NCBI GenBank assembly: GCA_018815325.1
Contig: JAHIYE010000023.1
Location: 1 to 64,000, forward strand
Direction: 5' to 3'
Source: Gammaproteobacteria bacterium
GTDB taxonomy: Bacteria; Pseudomonadota; Gammaproteobacteria; Burkholderiales; Burkholderiaceae_C
DNA length: 64,000 nucleotides
The position numbers and the translations under genes are program-made. Shown piece by piece: positions 16,450 through 25,292 of this stretch. Within the stretch, counting starts at the first letter, position 1; every line of letters begins with the position of its first letter. The notes under the pieces were generated by a model. It worked only from the letters and a program-made list of their open reading frames with translations, was not told the DNA's origin and made no database searches.

Positions 16450-17721
16450 ATGACCCTTTCCCTCCAAGGCACCCTCGGCATTGATTTCGGCACCTCCAAC
16501 TCGGCCATGGCCTGGGCAGACGCTCAGGGTATGGCGCGCCTGATTCCGCTGGAGGGCGAGGCGGTGGCCATGCCCACGGCCGTGTTCTACAACAGCGAAA
16601 CCCTGCACACCCACTTTGGGCGGGATGCCGTGACACAGTATCTGGAAGGCACAGAGGGGCGGCTGATGCGCTCGCTCAAGAGCCTGCTGGGCAGCCCGCT
16701 GCTGCAGGAGACGACCGTCATCAACCACCAGCAGGTCAGCTTTCTGGACATCATTGCCACCTTTCTGGCCGCCCTGCGTGGGCGCGCCACCCAGACGCTG
16801 GGCGCTGCGCCCCTGCGCGTAGTGATGGGGCGGCCGGTGCATTTTGTGGACGATGACCCCGAGCGCGATGCCCTGGCCCAGGCATCCCTGCTGCAAGCCG
16901 CCCACGCGGTGGGGTTTGAGGAAGTTTCGTTCCAGCTGGAGCCCATCGCCGCGGCGCTGGACTATGAACGGCGTCTCACGACAGAAAGCACCGTGCTGGT
17001 GGTGGATCTGGGTGGTGGCACCTCGGACTTCACCGTGGTGCGTCTGGGGCCGGAACGCGTGGCCCAGGCCGCCCGCATGAACAGTGACCGCATGCAGGAC
17101 GTACTGGCCACCACCGGTGTGCACATCGGTGGCACCGACTTTGACCAGAAGCTCAGTCTGGAGCAGGTGATGCCGCTGCTGGGCTACCGCCATTTGGGAC
17201 CCGATCAGCGCGAGGTACCCAGCCGCATGTTCTTTGACCTGTCCACCTGGCACCTGATCAACTGGCTGTACACGCAACGCGCCCTGAGCCAGGCCAAGGC
17301 CTTGCGCACCAATTACAGCGACGAGCAGCTACACCGGCGTCTGATGAACGTACTGACGCACCGACATGGTCACCACATCGCCCATGAAGTGGAGCAGGCC
17401 AAGATTCGCTGCTCGCAGCTGGATGGCGATGCGACGGTAGACCTGTCGTATGTAGAGCCCGGCCTGAGCGCGCCCATGGGCGCAGCCGACATGCGCGAGC
17501 ACCTGGCCACGCTGCTGGCGCGCACCGTGGCCTGCGCGCGCGAGTGCGTGCAACGCGCGAGTCTGGGCAATGGCTCGCTGGATGCGATCTACCTCACCGG
17601 CGGCTCATCGGCCCTGCGACCCTTCCAGCAGGCACTGCAAACCGAGTTTGCCGGTGTGCCGCTGGTGGAGGGTGATCTTTTTGGCGGCGTGGCCTCCGGC
17701 CTGGCTTATAGCCACGGTTAA
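16450..17721 (+). CDS. yegD: Hsp70-family ATPase, YegD-like
   Basis: 423 residues, the short Hsp70 type with an actin-fold ATPase domain and little of a peptide-binding domain. Motifs: LGIDFGTSNSAMAWA (phosphate 1, residues 9-23), FQLEPIAAALDYER (connect 1), VLVVDLGGGTSDFTVVRLG (phosphate 2) and IYLTGGSSALRPFQQAL (adenosine). Same architecture as E. coli YegD, a DnaK paralogue of unknown client range. No J-domain or GrpE gene nearby. It converges on the DUF2917 gene, leaving 142 bases. Confidence 0.9.
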   Translation: MTLSLQGTLGIDFGTSNSAMAWADAQGMARLIPLEGEAVAMPTAVFYNSETLHTHFGRDAVTQYLEGTEGRLMRSLKSLLGSPLLQETTVINHQQVSFLDIIATFLAALRGRATQTLGAAPLRVVMGRPVHFVDDDPERDALAQASLLQAAHAVGFEEVSFQLEPIAAALDYERRLTTESTVLVVDLGGGTSDFTVVRLGPERVAQAARMNSDRMQDVLATTGVHIGGTDFDQKLSLEQVMPLLGYRHLGPDQREVPSRMFFDLSTWHLINWLYTQRALSQAKALRTNYSDEQLHRRLMNVLTHRHGHHIAHEVEQAKIRCSQLDGDATVDLSYVEPGLSAPMGAADMREHLATLLARTVACARECVQRASLGNGSLDAIYLTGGSSALRPFQQALQTEFAGVPLVEGDLFGGVASGLAYSHG

Positions 17722-17863
17722 ACACTGCCACCCGTACAGCCCAAGCCAAGATCAATACGCAACCGGGCTCGGCCATACCGGGATAGTGCTTGCGAGGCTT
17801 GAAAACCACCGGCGACATCCACTCGGCCAGAGCGTCTTCGGCTTCAGATGCATCTCGATAGTG

Positions 17864-18274
17864 TCAGGGCGGGTTGCCCTCGAACCTGGACAAGACACGT
17901 CCTCGCCCGGCCACAAGATATTCGCCATAACCGGCCAATCCGGCAAGCAGCCGCAGGAAAGCACTGACCACCATCATCATGGACCAGCCCATGTCGCGCA
18001 GCGGCTGGCTTACCGCCTGACGCCAGCGGCTTGCCGATGACATCTCCCGGCTCAGCCGGATGGTGCCCATGGGCGAGCCTTCAACCAGTACCAGCCCTTC
18101 ATTGGGAATACAAAGGCGCTCACCCTGAGTGAGATGGAAGTCATCGAACTCGCCTTCGACCGTGAGCCACAAGCGCCCTTCGGTGCATTCGATACTGACA
18201 CCTCGCGCACCCTGAAACCGCAATGGCACGCCATCGCTCAGGTGGATCCTTCCGTTCTGCAGTGACATTTGCAT
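17864..18274 (-). CDS. DUF2917 domain protein
   Basis: 136 residues from the ATG at 18274, which has GGAGAG 7 bases upstream; an earlier in-frame ATG lacks one. The DUF2917 domain fills residues about 10-70 (RIHLSDGVPLRFQGARGVSIE, RLWLTVEGEFDDFHLTQGE), probably a small cupin-like beta structure. The C-terminal third is a hydrophobic stretch ([19 protein letters not shown]) that may attach it to the membrane. Divergent from a MocR regulator with about 200 bases between. Function unknown. Confidence 0.75.
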   Translation of the reverse strand: MQMSLQNGRIHLSDGVPLRFQGARGVSIECTEGRLWLTVEGEFDDFHLTQGERLCIPNEGLVLVEGSPMGTIRLSREMSSASRWRQAVSQPLRDMGWSMMMVVSAFLRLLAGLAGYGEYLVAGRGRVLSRFEGNPP

Positions 18275-18478
18275 GATTTGCTCTCCCAAGCCGTCCCATG
18301 ACAGCGCCACTCCAGTCTAGGAATGCCACGGAGATTGGTACAGATTCAACTTGCCAAAATTGTTATCGATACACTTTTGGTTTCCGCAAACTGTGTTGGT
18401 CAAATCCATGGGCAACTGTGCCTGTCCACCGTGCGCCGAGGGCCGCACAATGCAATGATAGAAAAGGGAAAGACTTGA

Positions 18479-19936
18479 ATGGATCAGCGGGCACTGCGTT
18501 ACGAACAACTGTCGGATGAGCTGGCGAGCATGATTGCCGGGCGCATCCTGCGGCCCGGCGACCGACTGCCCTCTGTACGCCGGCTGGCGAGTGAAAAAAA
18601 ACTCTCCGTCTCAACCGTGATGCAGGCGCTACGGCAACTGGAGGAACGCGGCCAGATCGAGGCACGGCCACAGTCCGGTTTTTTTGTACGCCTGCCAATG
18701 GCCGGCCAGAACCCGCAACTGGAGCCGCATACCCGGCAACGGCTGAGCCGCCCGGTTGCCGTTGATATCAACAACCGCCTCATGCGCGCACTCAGCCTGT
18801 GTGACAGACCCGACATGGTGCCCCTGGGCTCGGCCCTGCCTGCGGCCGACCTGCTGCCGATCGCCAGCCTGCAGCGGCTTTACCGGCTCGTGGGCCGGCA
18901 GGCCGGCGCACTCCTTGACGCCGACAGTCATGCCGGCGCAGGCGTCAACCACCCCGATCTGGTACGGCAGTTTGTCCGCCATTCACTGACCTGGGGGCAG
19001 CCCCTGGAGACAGACGAAATCGTCGTCACCAACTCCTGTACCGAAGCACTCGCGCTATGTCTGGGCGCGGTGACCAAGCGGGGCGATACGGTGGCGGTGG
19101 AATCACCTTCCTATTTTTTGATGCTGCAGCTCCTGCAGCACCTGGGGCTCAAGGCCCTGGAGATCCCGACCCATCCCCGACACGGCATCTCGGTCGACGC
19201 ACTGGAGATAGCTACCCGTGAGCGGCGCATCGCGGCCTGCCTGCTGGTCAGCAACTTCAGCAACCCGCTGGGCAGCCTCGTCCCTGATCCTGAGAAGAAG
19301 CGGCTTGTCGAACTGATGGCGGCACGGCAGATACCGATCATCGAGGACGATATTTTTGGACAACTGCATTTCGGCAGCAATCGGCCCTGGCCCTTGAAAT
19401 CGTTCGACACGACCGGCAACGTGATGTATTGCACCTCGGTGTCCAAAACCCTGAGCCCATCCCTTCGCCTGGGCTATGTCGCCGCGGGGCGCTTCCAGGC
19501 CGACATCCAGATGCACAAGATACTGACCTCCGGCAACACCAACCCGGTCACTCAGGCCCTGGCTGCGCATTACATGGCGTCGACGGCCTACGACCGCCAC
19601 CTGCGTGGCTTGCGGCGCGCGTTGGCGAAACAGGTCATGCAGATGTCGGAGGCGGTCTTGCGCTACTTCCCCCCAGGAACCCGCCTATCGCAACCCCAGG
19701 GGGGCTTTGTGCTGTGGGTGGAGCTTCCTGCCGGCATCGAAAGCGCCGGGCTGTTTGAAGATGCCGTGAATGCCGGCATCGCGTTCTTCCCTGGCGAGCT
19801 GTTCTCCGCCAGCGGTCAGTACCGCAATTGCCTACGCCTGAACTGTGGCAATCCTTGGTCGTCGCGTTTTGAGAGAGCCATCAAACAGCTGGGAGCGCTC
19901 GCCGCCAATTACGTGACGGCCGCCAAACCCAGGTAG
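18479..19936 (+). CDS. MocR/GntR-type regulator with aminotransferase-like domain
   Basis: 485 residues. Residues 1-70 are a GntR winged helix (YEQLSDELASMIAGRILRPG, RLASEKKLSVSTVMQAL, GFFVR). Residues about 100-470 are a fold-type I PLP domain with the pyridoxal-binding lysine in TSVSKTLSPSLRLGYVAAG, plus NFSNPLGSLVPD and IIEDDIFGQL. MocR proteins usually control a neighbouring or PLP-related gene and use PLP as effector. The divergent DUF2917 gene is the obvious candidate target here. Its last codons overlap the end of the damaged fdsD on the other strand. Confidence 0.92.
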   Translation: MDQRALRYEQLSDELASMIAGRILRPGDRLPSVRRLASEKKLSVSTVMQALRQLEERGQIEARPQSGFFVRLPMAGQNPQLEPHTRQRLSRPVAVDINNRLMRALSLCDRPDMVPLGSALPAADLLPIASLQRLYRLVGRQAGALLDADSHAGAGVNHPDLVRQFVRHSLTWGQPLETDEIVVTNSCTEALALCLGAVTKRGDTVAVESPSYFLMLQLLQHLGLKALEIPTHPRHGISVDALEIATRERRIAACLLVSNFSNPLGSLVPDPEKKRLVELMAARQIPIIEDDIFGQLHFGSNRPWPLKSFDTTGNVMYCTSVSKTLSPSLRLGYVAAGRFQADIQMHKILTSGNTNPVTQALAAHYMASTAYDRHLRGLRRALAKQVMQMSEAVLRYFPPGTRLSQPQGGFVLWVELPAGIESAGLFEDAVNAGIAFFPGELFSASGQYRNCLRLNCGNPWSSRFERAIKQLGALAANYVTAAKPR

Positions 19937-20111
19937 AGCGCGAGCCCCGCCCTGCTCTGAGGCGTTTAGCCCAGCAAGTCGGGCGCATGCGCGGGTCCCA
20001 GAACTTCTGGAGGTGCGTGGCAATGCCTTCCAATGCTTCGCTGCGGTCGGGCATGGACTCAAAGTAAGTACCGATCTGGTTGACCATGCGGATCAGGGTG
20101 TCGTGGTTCAT
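19909..20111 (-). pseudogene. fdsD: formate dehydrogenase delta subunit FdsD, frame-damaged
   Basis: From the ATG at 20111 the first 43 residues (MNHDTLIRMVNQIGTYFE through KFWDPRMR) match FdsD, the small assembly subunit of NAD-dependent formate dehydrogenase. After DPRMR the reading frame no longer resembles the family; plausible continuations appear in the other two frames (LAGLNASEQGGA, then GLALYLGLAAVT before a stop at 19909), suggesting two indels. The frame as given stays open to 19881, giving 76 residues. Its ATG overlaps the fdhD stop in the ATGA style of an intact operon. Probably decayed along with the rest of the operon. Confidence 0.6.
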
Positions 20112-20418
20112 CGTGTGTGCTCCGGCTTGCTGTGCAGTTGGATGCGGCTTGCGTGGCTGTAGACCGAGACATCACCCTGTCGCGCAAAACCGAGCAAGGC
20201 CACGCCGGCCTGCTCGGCCACCCCGACCGTCGCCGCCTTTTCCACCATTTCATAGCTGGCCCGGCTGGTGATGGTGATAAAGCCCTGCGCTGCCGGCAAG
20301 CGTGCACGCTGCAAGGCGCCCACCAGCTTGTCCAGCGCGTTGTGCCGCCCCACATCCTCGCGGATCAAGGCAATCTCGCCATCCGGGGTGCACCAGGCTG
20401 CCGCGTGCGTGGCGCCGT
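20108..20418 (-). pseudogene. fdhD: FdhD sulfurtransferase, C-terminal remnant only
   Basis: About 100 residues with clear FdhD character: THAAAWCTPDGEIALIREDV, GRHNALDKLVGAL, GFITITSRASYEMVEKAA, and a terminal ISVYSH-like strand followed by HASRIQLHS. FdhD moves sulfur to the formate dehydrogenase Mo cofactor. The family is about 270-280 residues, so roughly the first 60 percent, including the catalytic cysteine motif, is missing. The homology stops exactly where the fdsG homology begins, in a different reading frame, so this is a deletion junction and not a designed fusion. Confidence 0.85.
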
Positions 20419-20790
20419 GGCGCACAGGCCCAGGCAATACACCGGCTCCAGCGTCAGGCTGTGCCCACCCTGCTTGCCCGTCCTGCTGCAGGCATGCGCC
20501 CACAGCGCCTCGCCACCCATGGCCTGGCAAGCCTCGGCACGGCAGACCTGCACCAGCGGCCCCGCCACAGGCTCGCTGTGAAAGTGGTGGTAGTAGCTGA
20601 CCACGCCATGCACCTCGGCCCGCGAGAGGTTCAGCGCCTCAGCAATCCCGGACACCGCGTCGGGCGGTACGTGGCCCAACGCATCCTGAATGGCGTGGAG
20701 TATGGGGAGCAGCGCCCCCGGCATGTCGCGCTTGTCGTCCAGCACCTGCTGGATGATGCGCTGCTGTGCCTCGGCCGTGTTGGCTGTCAT
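20365..20790 (-). pseudogene. fdsG: formate dehydrogenase gamma subunit FdsG, truncated
   Basis: From the ATG at 20790 (GAGG upstream) about 125 residues match FdsG, the NuoE-like [2Fe-2S] subunit of soluble NAD-formate dehydrogenase: MPGALLPILHAIQDALGHVP, VVSYYHHFHSEP, and the cluster cysteines in VCRAEACQAMGG and LEPVYCLGLCA. After LCAT the homology ends and the frame runs out of phase through fdhD sequence to a stop at 20365. All four cluster ligands survive, but the last residues and the genes for FdsB and FdsA are gone. Any product would lack its partners. Confidence 0.88.
20408..20423. repeat. 8-bp direct duplication at the fdsG/fdhD junction
   Basis: CGTGGCGC at 20408-20415 and again at 20416-20423, exactly where fdsG homology stops and fdhD homology starts. 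Compatible with a deletion through short homology. Confidence 0.7.
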
Positions 20791-21312
20791 GGTATGCCTC
20801 GCTTTTCTCGTTCTGAGTGCCGCGTTCAAGAGGAACGCAGCATGCGGGGCACAGTGTCAGGCGCAGCTCAACACCGGGTCAAATTGATTCGGGACATGCG
20901 GGGATTCAATTTGCGAATGTATGCACGGACATGCATAGAGAGAACGCCCGGTAATCTGAAGAACCTCGAGTCGACTATGCTTTTCAAGCGCAAGCTGAAA
21001 GTCTGCAAACGCCCCTCAAGGTCTTTTCGATGGACTCGGCTGATGACTGGTGTGCAGCGATTGCTGTCCTTCGAGAGTCGACCGGGAACTTAAACAATCA
21101 GCCAGAAGCGGTTCGTGTCCATCGACTGCAATCAGGTGGGCGGGCGCGGACGAGCGGATCTTCCTTTATACAGGTGTCGTCGCCGGTCTGTAAATGCCGG
21201 TGGCTTAGACTATCTCTGAAGTGATGCACGCTTGCCTATTGGCATCTTTAGAAAGGATAGCGTCGCGGCTCTACGCTCCCATTCTTGTCAGAACCTGCCA
21301 AGCGTTTCCACT
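20791..21312. other. gene-free stretch, lower GC toward the right
   Basis: About 520 bases between the fdsG remnant start and the nuclease-like gene. I see no coding signal, tRNA or insertion-sequence end. Base composition shifts from the GC-rich chromosomal type to the lower-GC type of the following gene within this stretch, so a left boundary of transferred DNA may lie here. Confidence 0.45.
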
Positions 21313-22950
21313 ATGCCGAACCTCCTTGAGTCTGCTGAATCCGAGATCGACGCGTCGTTCGCAGACAACGCGGTTGCGCTCGTTCCCTTTGGTCAGAGTG
21401 TCTGGACACTGCTGTCGGTGGCAGAGGACTATCACTTTAAGGCGTTTGTCCACTCACCACTCAGTGATCCTCGTGCAACCATGTACGTGGATAGCCTGAT
21501 GAATGAGCTCACGTACCCGTTGCGCGTCTGTCACAGACTTTCGCCCAAAGACAGCATCGAGATCGACCGTCGCATGAATGAGGAGCTCTATCGATCCGCG
21601 CACGAGTGGATTGAAAAAGCCGGGAGTTACGTCAATTTCTCCTCAATTTTTCCTCTGTATCACGCAAAGCAGATTGAGTTAAAGATTGTCGGTAACACAC
21701 TTGTTCCTAGCGACTGGCGATTGGGCGAGCTGTCTTATGAGGTATATGACCGATTTGTGGCGAAGCGGGACCCTGAGAGAGGGGCAGATTTTGATCAGGA
21801 GCGTCTCGTCGGGGAGTTGGCGTCCCACACTAATCATTCTGGCGATGCGTTCTCCGTAAGGTTCGATCAACGGCTTGTACAGTTGCTGAGGGTAACTTTC
21901 GGTACGCAGATGATGGCCCGTCACATCCTACCCAGCGACTGGCAGTTCGCCGGCTTCTCGCTGCAAGAGTATCGCGACGTATTCACGTGTCTTCAATCAC
22001 TTGCATATGGATGGTTCTTAGCAAGGCAACTTGCAGTTCACAAGGGTGTAGCGCACTACGGCTTCAAAAGCTCGGTATGGACCCCAAGAAAGGGTGCGCT
22101 CGTCATGACCTTGAGCAGAGGGACCGGCCACGCGAAGGAAAAGGTTAGCGAAATTCTCTCCTACATGACGTTTGGTGAGGTAGGTGTGCGTCATCCCGAT
22201 GTCGCAATCCAACCCATTTTTGATCTGTTGAACGGCCAGTACGCCATCTCTCCGTTTTTGCTCGTGCATACGAACGGCGAGAGGAATCTCTGCGTGTTGT
22301 TGAATCAAGTTCCCAAAGAACGAGCTCTGTACGCGCGTCTTGTTGATGAGAAGGAGGAGATGGCACGCATCCAGATCATCCATACACTCGCGGATATGAA
22401 TTTGGATTTTCGTCACGGGCGTATCGGTGAGACCGATGTCGATTTGGCCATCATCGACAGGGCGGCAAAGATATGCCTCTGTGTTGAGATTAAATGGTTC
22501 ATCGAGCCCGCGGAGATTCGCGAGGTGTTAGCGCGTTCAGAGGAAATCAAAAAAGGTGTTGGTCAAGCTGTCAAGATACGAGCAGCCTTCGATCGCCGCG
22601 ATGACACACTATTTGAACTTCTGGACATCGACGAAACATACGATTTTCTTGCTATGGTTGGATCGGAGAATTCGATTGGGAACCACTCGGTGCAAGATCC
22701 AAGAGTTCCCGTTACCAAGCTCTGGCATCTCGCTTCCGAGATTCGTCGCACCGGTGGTGTTGGCCCCGTATTGGCCTGGCTTAGATCCCGCGCCTATCTG
22801 CCGCAAGAGGGTAGGGACTATAGGATCTTGCAGATCCCCATTGAGATCGGGAAATGGCGCTCGACATGGTACGGGATCGACTACTTGCATGAGGAACCCG
22901 GTTGGGTGCTCCCAGAATCAATGGAAGCGTCGGTGGCGCCATCCAACTGA
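21313..22950 (+). CDS. unknown protein with C-terminal PD-(D/E)XK nuclease-like motif
   Basis: 545 residues from the ATG at 21313; an in-frame TTG at 21232 would add 27 residues. I do not recognise the family over most of its length. Residues about 370-395 carry a PD-(D/E)XK core: GRIGETDVDLAIID, then CLCVEIKWF, giving Asp (TDVDL) and Glu-x-Lys (EIK) in the usual order and spacing, followed by a helix ARSEEIKKGVGQA. No helicase, methylase or DNA-binding domain is apparent, no signal peptide. Lower GC than its neighbours (28 of 60 in bases 21661-21720) and no functional neighbours. A restriction-like or phage-defence role is possible but unproven. Confidence 0.75.
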   Translation: MPNLLESAESEIDASFADNAVALVPFGQSVWTLLSVAEDYHFKAFVHSPLSDPRATMYVDSLMNELTYPLRVCHRLSPKDSIEIDRRMNEELYRSAHEWIEKAGSYVNFSSIFPLYHAKQIELKIVGNTLVPSDWRLGELSYEVYDRFVAKRDPERGADFDQERLVGELASHTNHSGDAFSVRFDQRLVQLLRVTFGTQMMARHILPSDWQFAGFSLQEYRDVFTCLQSLAYGWFLARQLAVHKGVAHYGFKSSVWTPRKGALVMTLSRGTGHAKEKVSEILSYMTFGEVGVRHPDVAIQPIFDLLNGQYAISPFLLVHTNGERNLCVLLNQVPKERALYARLVDEKEEMARIQIIHTLADMNLDFRHGRIGETDVDLAIIDRAAKICLCVEIKWFIEPAEIREVLARSEEIKKGVGQAVKIRAAFDRRDDTLFELLDIDETYDFLAMVGSENSIGNHSVQDPRVPVTKLWHLASEIRRTGGVGPVLAWLRSRAYLPQEGRDYRILQIPIEIGKWRSTWYGIDYLHEEPGWVLPESMEASVAPSN

Positions 22951-23250
22951 GTTGCGAGTGACAACGCACAGCGTCAGCTTCATGGCAATTCGTTCTCTGG
23001 TTTGTTGGGTCGAAACGGGTAGGAAGTATTAAGCAGTTGGTCAGCGACGAGTGTCCGCAGTCAGCCTGAATCGGACTTTAATGACAAACCTGTAAACCTC
23101 CGTTCTTGCCTTAAGTCGCCCTCCGCATTGTTGAAATTTCTCCTGCCAGGAATTCAGCTACAGCAAGACATAGCTCAACCACCAGGACCATGGATCGCTA
23201 CACTGCAGCCAGGTTTTGTCAGTCAAGCAAAGAAAGAGACGCGGTTCAGA
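22951..23250. other. gene-free stretch between the nuclease-like gene and the sugar kinase
   Basis: 300 bases of mixed composition with no coding pattern or repeat I can identify. An open frame reaches upstream from the kinase but shows no homology. Possible right boundary of the transferred segment. Confidence 0.4.
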
Positions 23251-24180
23251 ATGGATAAATCCCTGAATATCGTCGCCCTGGGTGAGGCGATGGTCGAGTT
23301 CAACCAGACCCATGCCGGGCAGCCCAACTATCTGCAGGGCTTTGGCGGCGACACCAGCAACGCCGTCATTGCAGCGGCCCGCGCTGGCGCGCGAACCGCC
23401 TACCTGACCCGCCTGGGCCGGGACCAGTTTGGCGATGCACTGCTGCAGTTGTGGAAGACCGAGGGCGTGGACAGCAGCGCAGTCGAGCGGGACGACACCG
23501 CACCCACCGGCATCTACTTTGTGCACCACACAGGCACCGGGCACGCGTTCAGCTACCTGCGGGCAGGCTCGGCTGCCAGCCGCATGACGCCGGAGTGTCT
23601 GCAACGTGGCCCGTGGCGCGAGGCCATTGCGCGCGCCAGAATTCTGCATGTGTCGGGCATCTCGCTGGCCATCTCGGCCACTGCCGCCGAGACGGTGCTG
23701 GAGGCCATGCGCGTGGCGCACACAGTGGGCACACGGGTGTCGCTCGACTCCAACCTGCGGCTGAAGCTGTGGAGCCTTGCCCAGGCACGCGCTGTGATTG
23801 GCGAGGCCATTGGGCTGTGCGACGTGTTTTTGCCCAGCCTGGAAGACATGGTGGCGCTGACCGACTTGTCAGACCCGGACGCCATCGTGGACTGGAGCCA
23901 CGCACACGGCGCAAGGCAGGTGGTGTTGAAGCTCGGGGCTGCCGGTGCCCTGGTGAGCGACGGCACAAGCCGCGAGCGGGTAGCGGGCAGACAGGTAGCA
24001 CTGGTAGACGCTACTGGCGCGGGCGACTGCTTCTGCGGCAACCTGCTGGCGCGCATCGCGCAGGGCGACGACCTGATGGCCGCAACGCGCTACGCCAATG
24101 TGGCGGCGTCGCTGTCGGTACAAGGCTTTGGGGCGGTGGCACCCATGCCGACAAGGGCGCAGGTGCAACGCTTGTTGTAG
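23251..24180 (+). CDS. kdgK: PfkB-family sugar kinase, probably 2-dehydro-3-deoxygluconokinase
   Basis: 309 residues from the ATG at 23251. The conserved family begins at LNIVALGEAMVEFNQ, so the longer open frame upstream is not used. PfkB signatures: YLQGFGGDTSNAVIAAARAGA (residues 26-46), the sugar-binding TGIYFVHHTG region, and the C-terminal DATGAGDCFCGNLLARI with the catalytic Asp and anion hole. The FGGDTSN form and overall pattern fit KDG kinases, which phosphorylate 2-keto-3-deoxygluconate. No sugar-acid dehydratase is encoded nearby, so the exact sugar is uncertain. Confidence 0.85.
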   Translation: MDKSLNIVALGEAMVEFNQTHAGQPNYLQGFGGDTSNAVIAAARAGARTAYLTRLGRDQFGDALLQLWKTEGVDSSAVERDDTAPTGIYFVHHTGTGHAFSYLRAGSAASRMTPECLQRGPWREAIARARILHVSGISLAISATAAETVLEAMRVAHTVGTRVSLDSNLRLKLWSLAQARAVIGEAIGLCDVFLPSLEDMVALTDLSDPDAIVDWSHAHGARQVVLKLGAAGALVSDGTSRERVAGRQVALVDATGAGDCFCGNLLARIAQGDDLMAATRYANVAASLSVQGFGAVAPMPTRAQVQRLL

Positions 24181-24323
24181 TTCAGCCCAGCCCCACCCGA
24201 CCCGCGCCCCTGCGCACCGCCACCTCAGATGGCGGCAGACAACCATAGACCCCGTGCCGGCAAGGATTGCCTGGCGCACGGAGAATGGGCGGTTCTTTTC
24301 CAAGAACGTAGGAGATACCGAAC

Positions 24324-25244
24324 ATGAAAATCCTGATCCTGGGTGCGGGTGGCATTGGCGGCTATTTTGGTGCGCGCTTGCTGCAGGCTGGCGTAGATGT
24401 GACCTTTTTGCTGCGCGACAAGCGCAAGCAGCACATCGACAGCGTGGGCCTGCAGGTCGAAACGCCGCAGGGCAACTTCAGCGTGCAGCCGCCCACGGTG
24501 ACGGCGGCCACCGTCAAGCCGGAGTACGACCTGATCGTGCTTGCGCCCAAGGCCTATGACCTGGACGATGCACTGGCTTCGCTGGCCGGCGCCGACAGCC
24601 GCGGGGTGATGCTGCCTTTCCTGAATGGCCTGGATCACCTGCGCACGCTGGATGCGCGCTACGGCCGCGAACGTGTGATGGGCGGCGTGGCGCACATTGC
24701 CGCCACCATCACGCCCACAGGCGCGGTAAAGCAGCTCAGCGACCTGCATCGCCTGACGGTGGGGACGCGCGATGCGGCGCACGCCGCGCTGGCGCGCGAC
24801 TTTGCCGTTTTGGGCGCAGATGCCGGCTTTGACTGCGTGCATAGCGACAGCATCGAGCAGACGCTGTGGAACAAGTGGGTGTTCCTGGCCACACTGGCGG
24901 GCATGACCACGGTGTGCCAGGGATCGGTGGGCGAGATCCTGGCCACGCCGGAAGGCGACGCGCTCACGCGCCAGATGTTCGGCGAATGCTGTGCCGTGGC
25001 GCAGGCCAGCGGGTTCCCGATCAGCGCAGAAGAATCCGGCAAGGCGCTGGCCATGCTGACGCAAAAGGGCTCGGGCTTCACGGCCTCCATGCTGCGTGAC
25101 CTGCAAGGCGGGCAGCGTACGGAGCATGAACACATCCTGGGTGACATGGTGCGCCGCAGCCAGAAGGCCAGCCTGCCCATGGACCTGCTGCGCCTGGCCT
25201 ACACGCACCTGGTCGTGCGCTCGAACCAGACCAGCAAGAGCTGA
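24324..25244 (+). CDS. panE: 2-dehydropantoate 2-reductase family protein
   Basis: 306 residues, normal length. The NADPH site ILILGAGGIGGYFGARLLQAG is at residues 2-22, the family motif LPFLNGLDH around 95, and the C-terminal domain contains NKWVFLATLAGMTT with the catalytic lysine and SGFTASMLRDLQGG. GGAG lies before the ATG. PanE reduces ketopantoate in coenzyme A synthesis, but bacteria of this group often carry several paralogues acting on other 2-keto acids, and there are no pantothenate genes here. Called at family level. Confidence 0.88.
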   Translation: MKILILGAGGIGGYFGARLLQAGVDVTFLLRDKRKQHIDSVGLQVETPQGNFSVQPPTVTAATVKPEYDLIVLAPKAYDLDDALASLAGADSRGVMLPFLNGLDHLRTLDARYGRERVMGGVAHIAATITPTGAVKQLSDLHRLTVGTRDAAHAALARDFAVLGADAGFDCVHSDSIEQTLWNKWVFLATLAGMTTVCQGSVGEILATPEGDALTRQMFGECCAVAQASGFPISAEESGKALAMLTQKGSGFTASMLRDLQGGQRTEHEHILGDMVRRSQKASLPMDLLRLAYTHLVVRSNQTSKS

Positions 25245-25292
25245 ACGCCACGCACTGCGCCGGCAGCGGCCAGCGTGGTGCGAACGTGATGC

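Noticed and set aside
20108-20790. A deliberate FdsG-FdhD fusion protein
   Set aside because: The two homologies are in different frames, so no single chain could contain both.
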